From positions 1-7,080 of the forward strand of contig CALGLY010000410.1 in the NCBI GenBank assembly GCA_937959095.1: a DNA stretch of 7,080 nt, read 5' to 3'. The position numbers and the translations under genes were made by a program. Source of the DNA: an uncultured Saprospiraceae bacterium. GTDB taxonomy: Bacteria; Bacteroidota; Bacteroidia; Chitinophagales; Saprospiraceae. Shown here piece after piece: positions 6,631-7,080 of the stretch; within the stretch, counting starts at the first letter, position 1, and each line of letters opens with the position of its first letter. The notes beneath the pieces were generated by a model. The model had not been told where the DNA came from. It searched no databases and worked only from the letters and a program-made list of their open reading frames with translations.

Positions 6631-7080
6631 ATGTTTAAATCTATAAGTCTAATGTATTTTGTACCATTTCACGAAAGTTTTCCAAAAATTGCCGTAGTAG
6701 AAACTCGGAAGATAAGCGTTATTAATGATTCTAATTTACCCAAGGGAAATTACTATTTTGTCAATGCGTATTGCAATGATAAAACTTGTGATTGTAGAAG
6801 AGTATTTATCCATGTTTTGGATGAAGGTTCTTCTTCAGACCTTACTCCTATGGCAACAATTTCTTACGGATGGGAACCTATAGATTTTTATCGGAATTGG
6901 GGGACGTGGCTTTCAAAGGAAATGGCCGAACAAATGAAGGGGCCTATTTTAGATGCCATGCAACCACAATCTCGTTATGCCAATTATTTTCTGGAACTCT
7001 TTATAAGTGAATTAGAGCGAGATCAGGACTTCAAGGAGCGACTCGAACGTCATTATGCTTATTTCAAAGCAAAACAAAAA
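6631..7080 (+). CDS. Conserved hypothetical protein with CDCRR cysteine motif, C-terminus outside window
   Basis: From the ATG at 6631 the frame is open for 150 codons to the window edge with no stop, so the protein is truncated by the window. It has no signal peptide or membrane segment and is probably cytoplasmic. A cysteine cluster, YCNDKTCDCRRVFI, places Cys48, Cys53 and Cys55 as possible metal ligands. It is followed by ATISYGWEPIDFYRNW (75-90), a PQSRYANYFLELF helix (about 103-115), and a charged helix, ERLERHYAYFKAKQK. From memory this resembles a bacterial family of uncharacterised proteins with a CDCRR motif and a downstream SEC-C zinc-binding tail, in which the tail would follow an H-Y-x-x-F-K segment like the one at the edge. 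That family match was recalled, not searched. The gene is divergent from the receptor operon and shows no obvious functional link to it. The start choice is supported by the lack of an earlier ATG in frame and the promoter-like boxes upstream. Confidence 0.8.
   Translation, partial: MFKSISLMYFVPFHESFPKIAVVETRKISVINDSNLPKGNYYFVNAYCNDKTCDCRRVFIHVLDEGSSSDLTPMATISYGWEPIDFYRNWGTWLSKEMAEQMKGPILDAMQPQSRYANYFLELFISELERDQDFKERLERHYAYFKAKQK

Noticed and set aside
6860..6869. TTTCTTACGG shared with the right arm of the hairpin at 3576-3585
   Set aside because: It is inside coding sequence, lacks the second arm, and a 10-base match found after the fact is probably chance.

Overview
The window looks like Bacteroidota chromosomal DNA. 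The evidence is an outer-membrane TonB-dependent receptor with an N-terminal STN domain and a carboxypeptidase-regulatory-like domain, two DUF4249 lipoproteins beside it, a macroglobulin-like (MG2) secreted protein, starts without Shine-Dalgarno sequences but with A/T-rich leaders, promoter-like TAnnTTTG boxes, and moderate-to-low GC. The combination suggests a Saprospiria/Cytophagia/Flavobacteriia-type lineage, but the genus cannot be named from this sequence alone.

Layout: about 6.3 kb of the minus strand is one co-oriented cluster, read right to left. It begins with the TonB-dependent receptor (6339 to 3607). An 80-nt gap follows, holding a perfect 17-bp inverted repeat. Next come two clearly paralogous DUF4249 lipoproteins in tandem (3526 to 2468 and 2447 to 1350, 20 nt apart). 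After another 70 nt comes a secreted MG2-type protein (1279 to beyond position 1), whose visible end resembles a TonB-receptor plug. To the right is a 291-bp divergent intergenic region with candidate promoters facing both ways and an imperfect 13-bp direct repeat. A plus-strand gene (6631 to beyond 7080) then encodes a conserved hypothetical protein with a CDCRR cysteine motif.

How the genes may work together: the receptor would be the energised outer-membrane pore. The two lipoproteins are candidate surface-exposed or periplasm-facing partners, by analogy with SusD. The MG2/plug-like protein may be an accessory cell-envelope factor. The substrate cannot be told from sequence. No peptidase, glycoside hydrolase, sigma/anti-sigma pair or inner-membrane transporter is present to indicate it. 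The plus-strand gene is probably unrelated and only shares the divergent promoter region. I see no RNA genes, CRISPR arrays, insertion sequences or phage genes.
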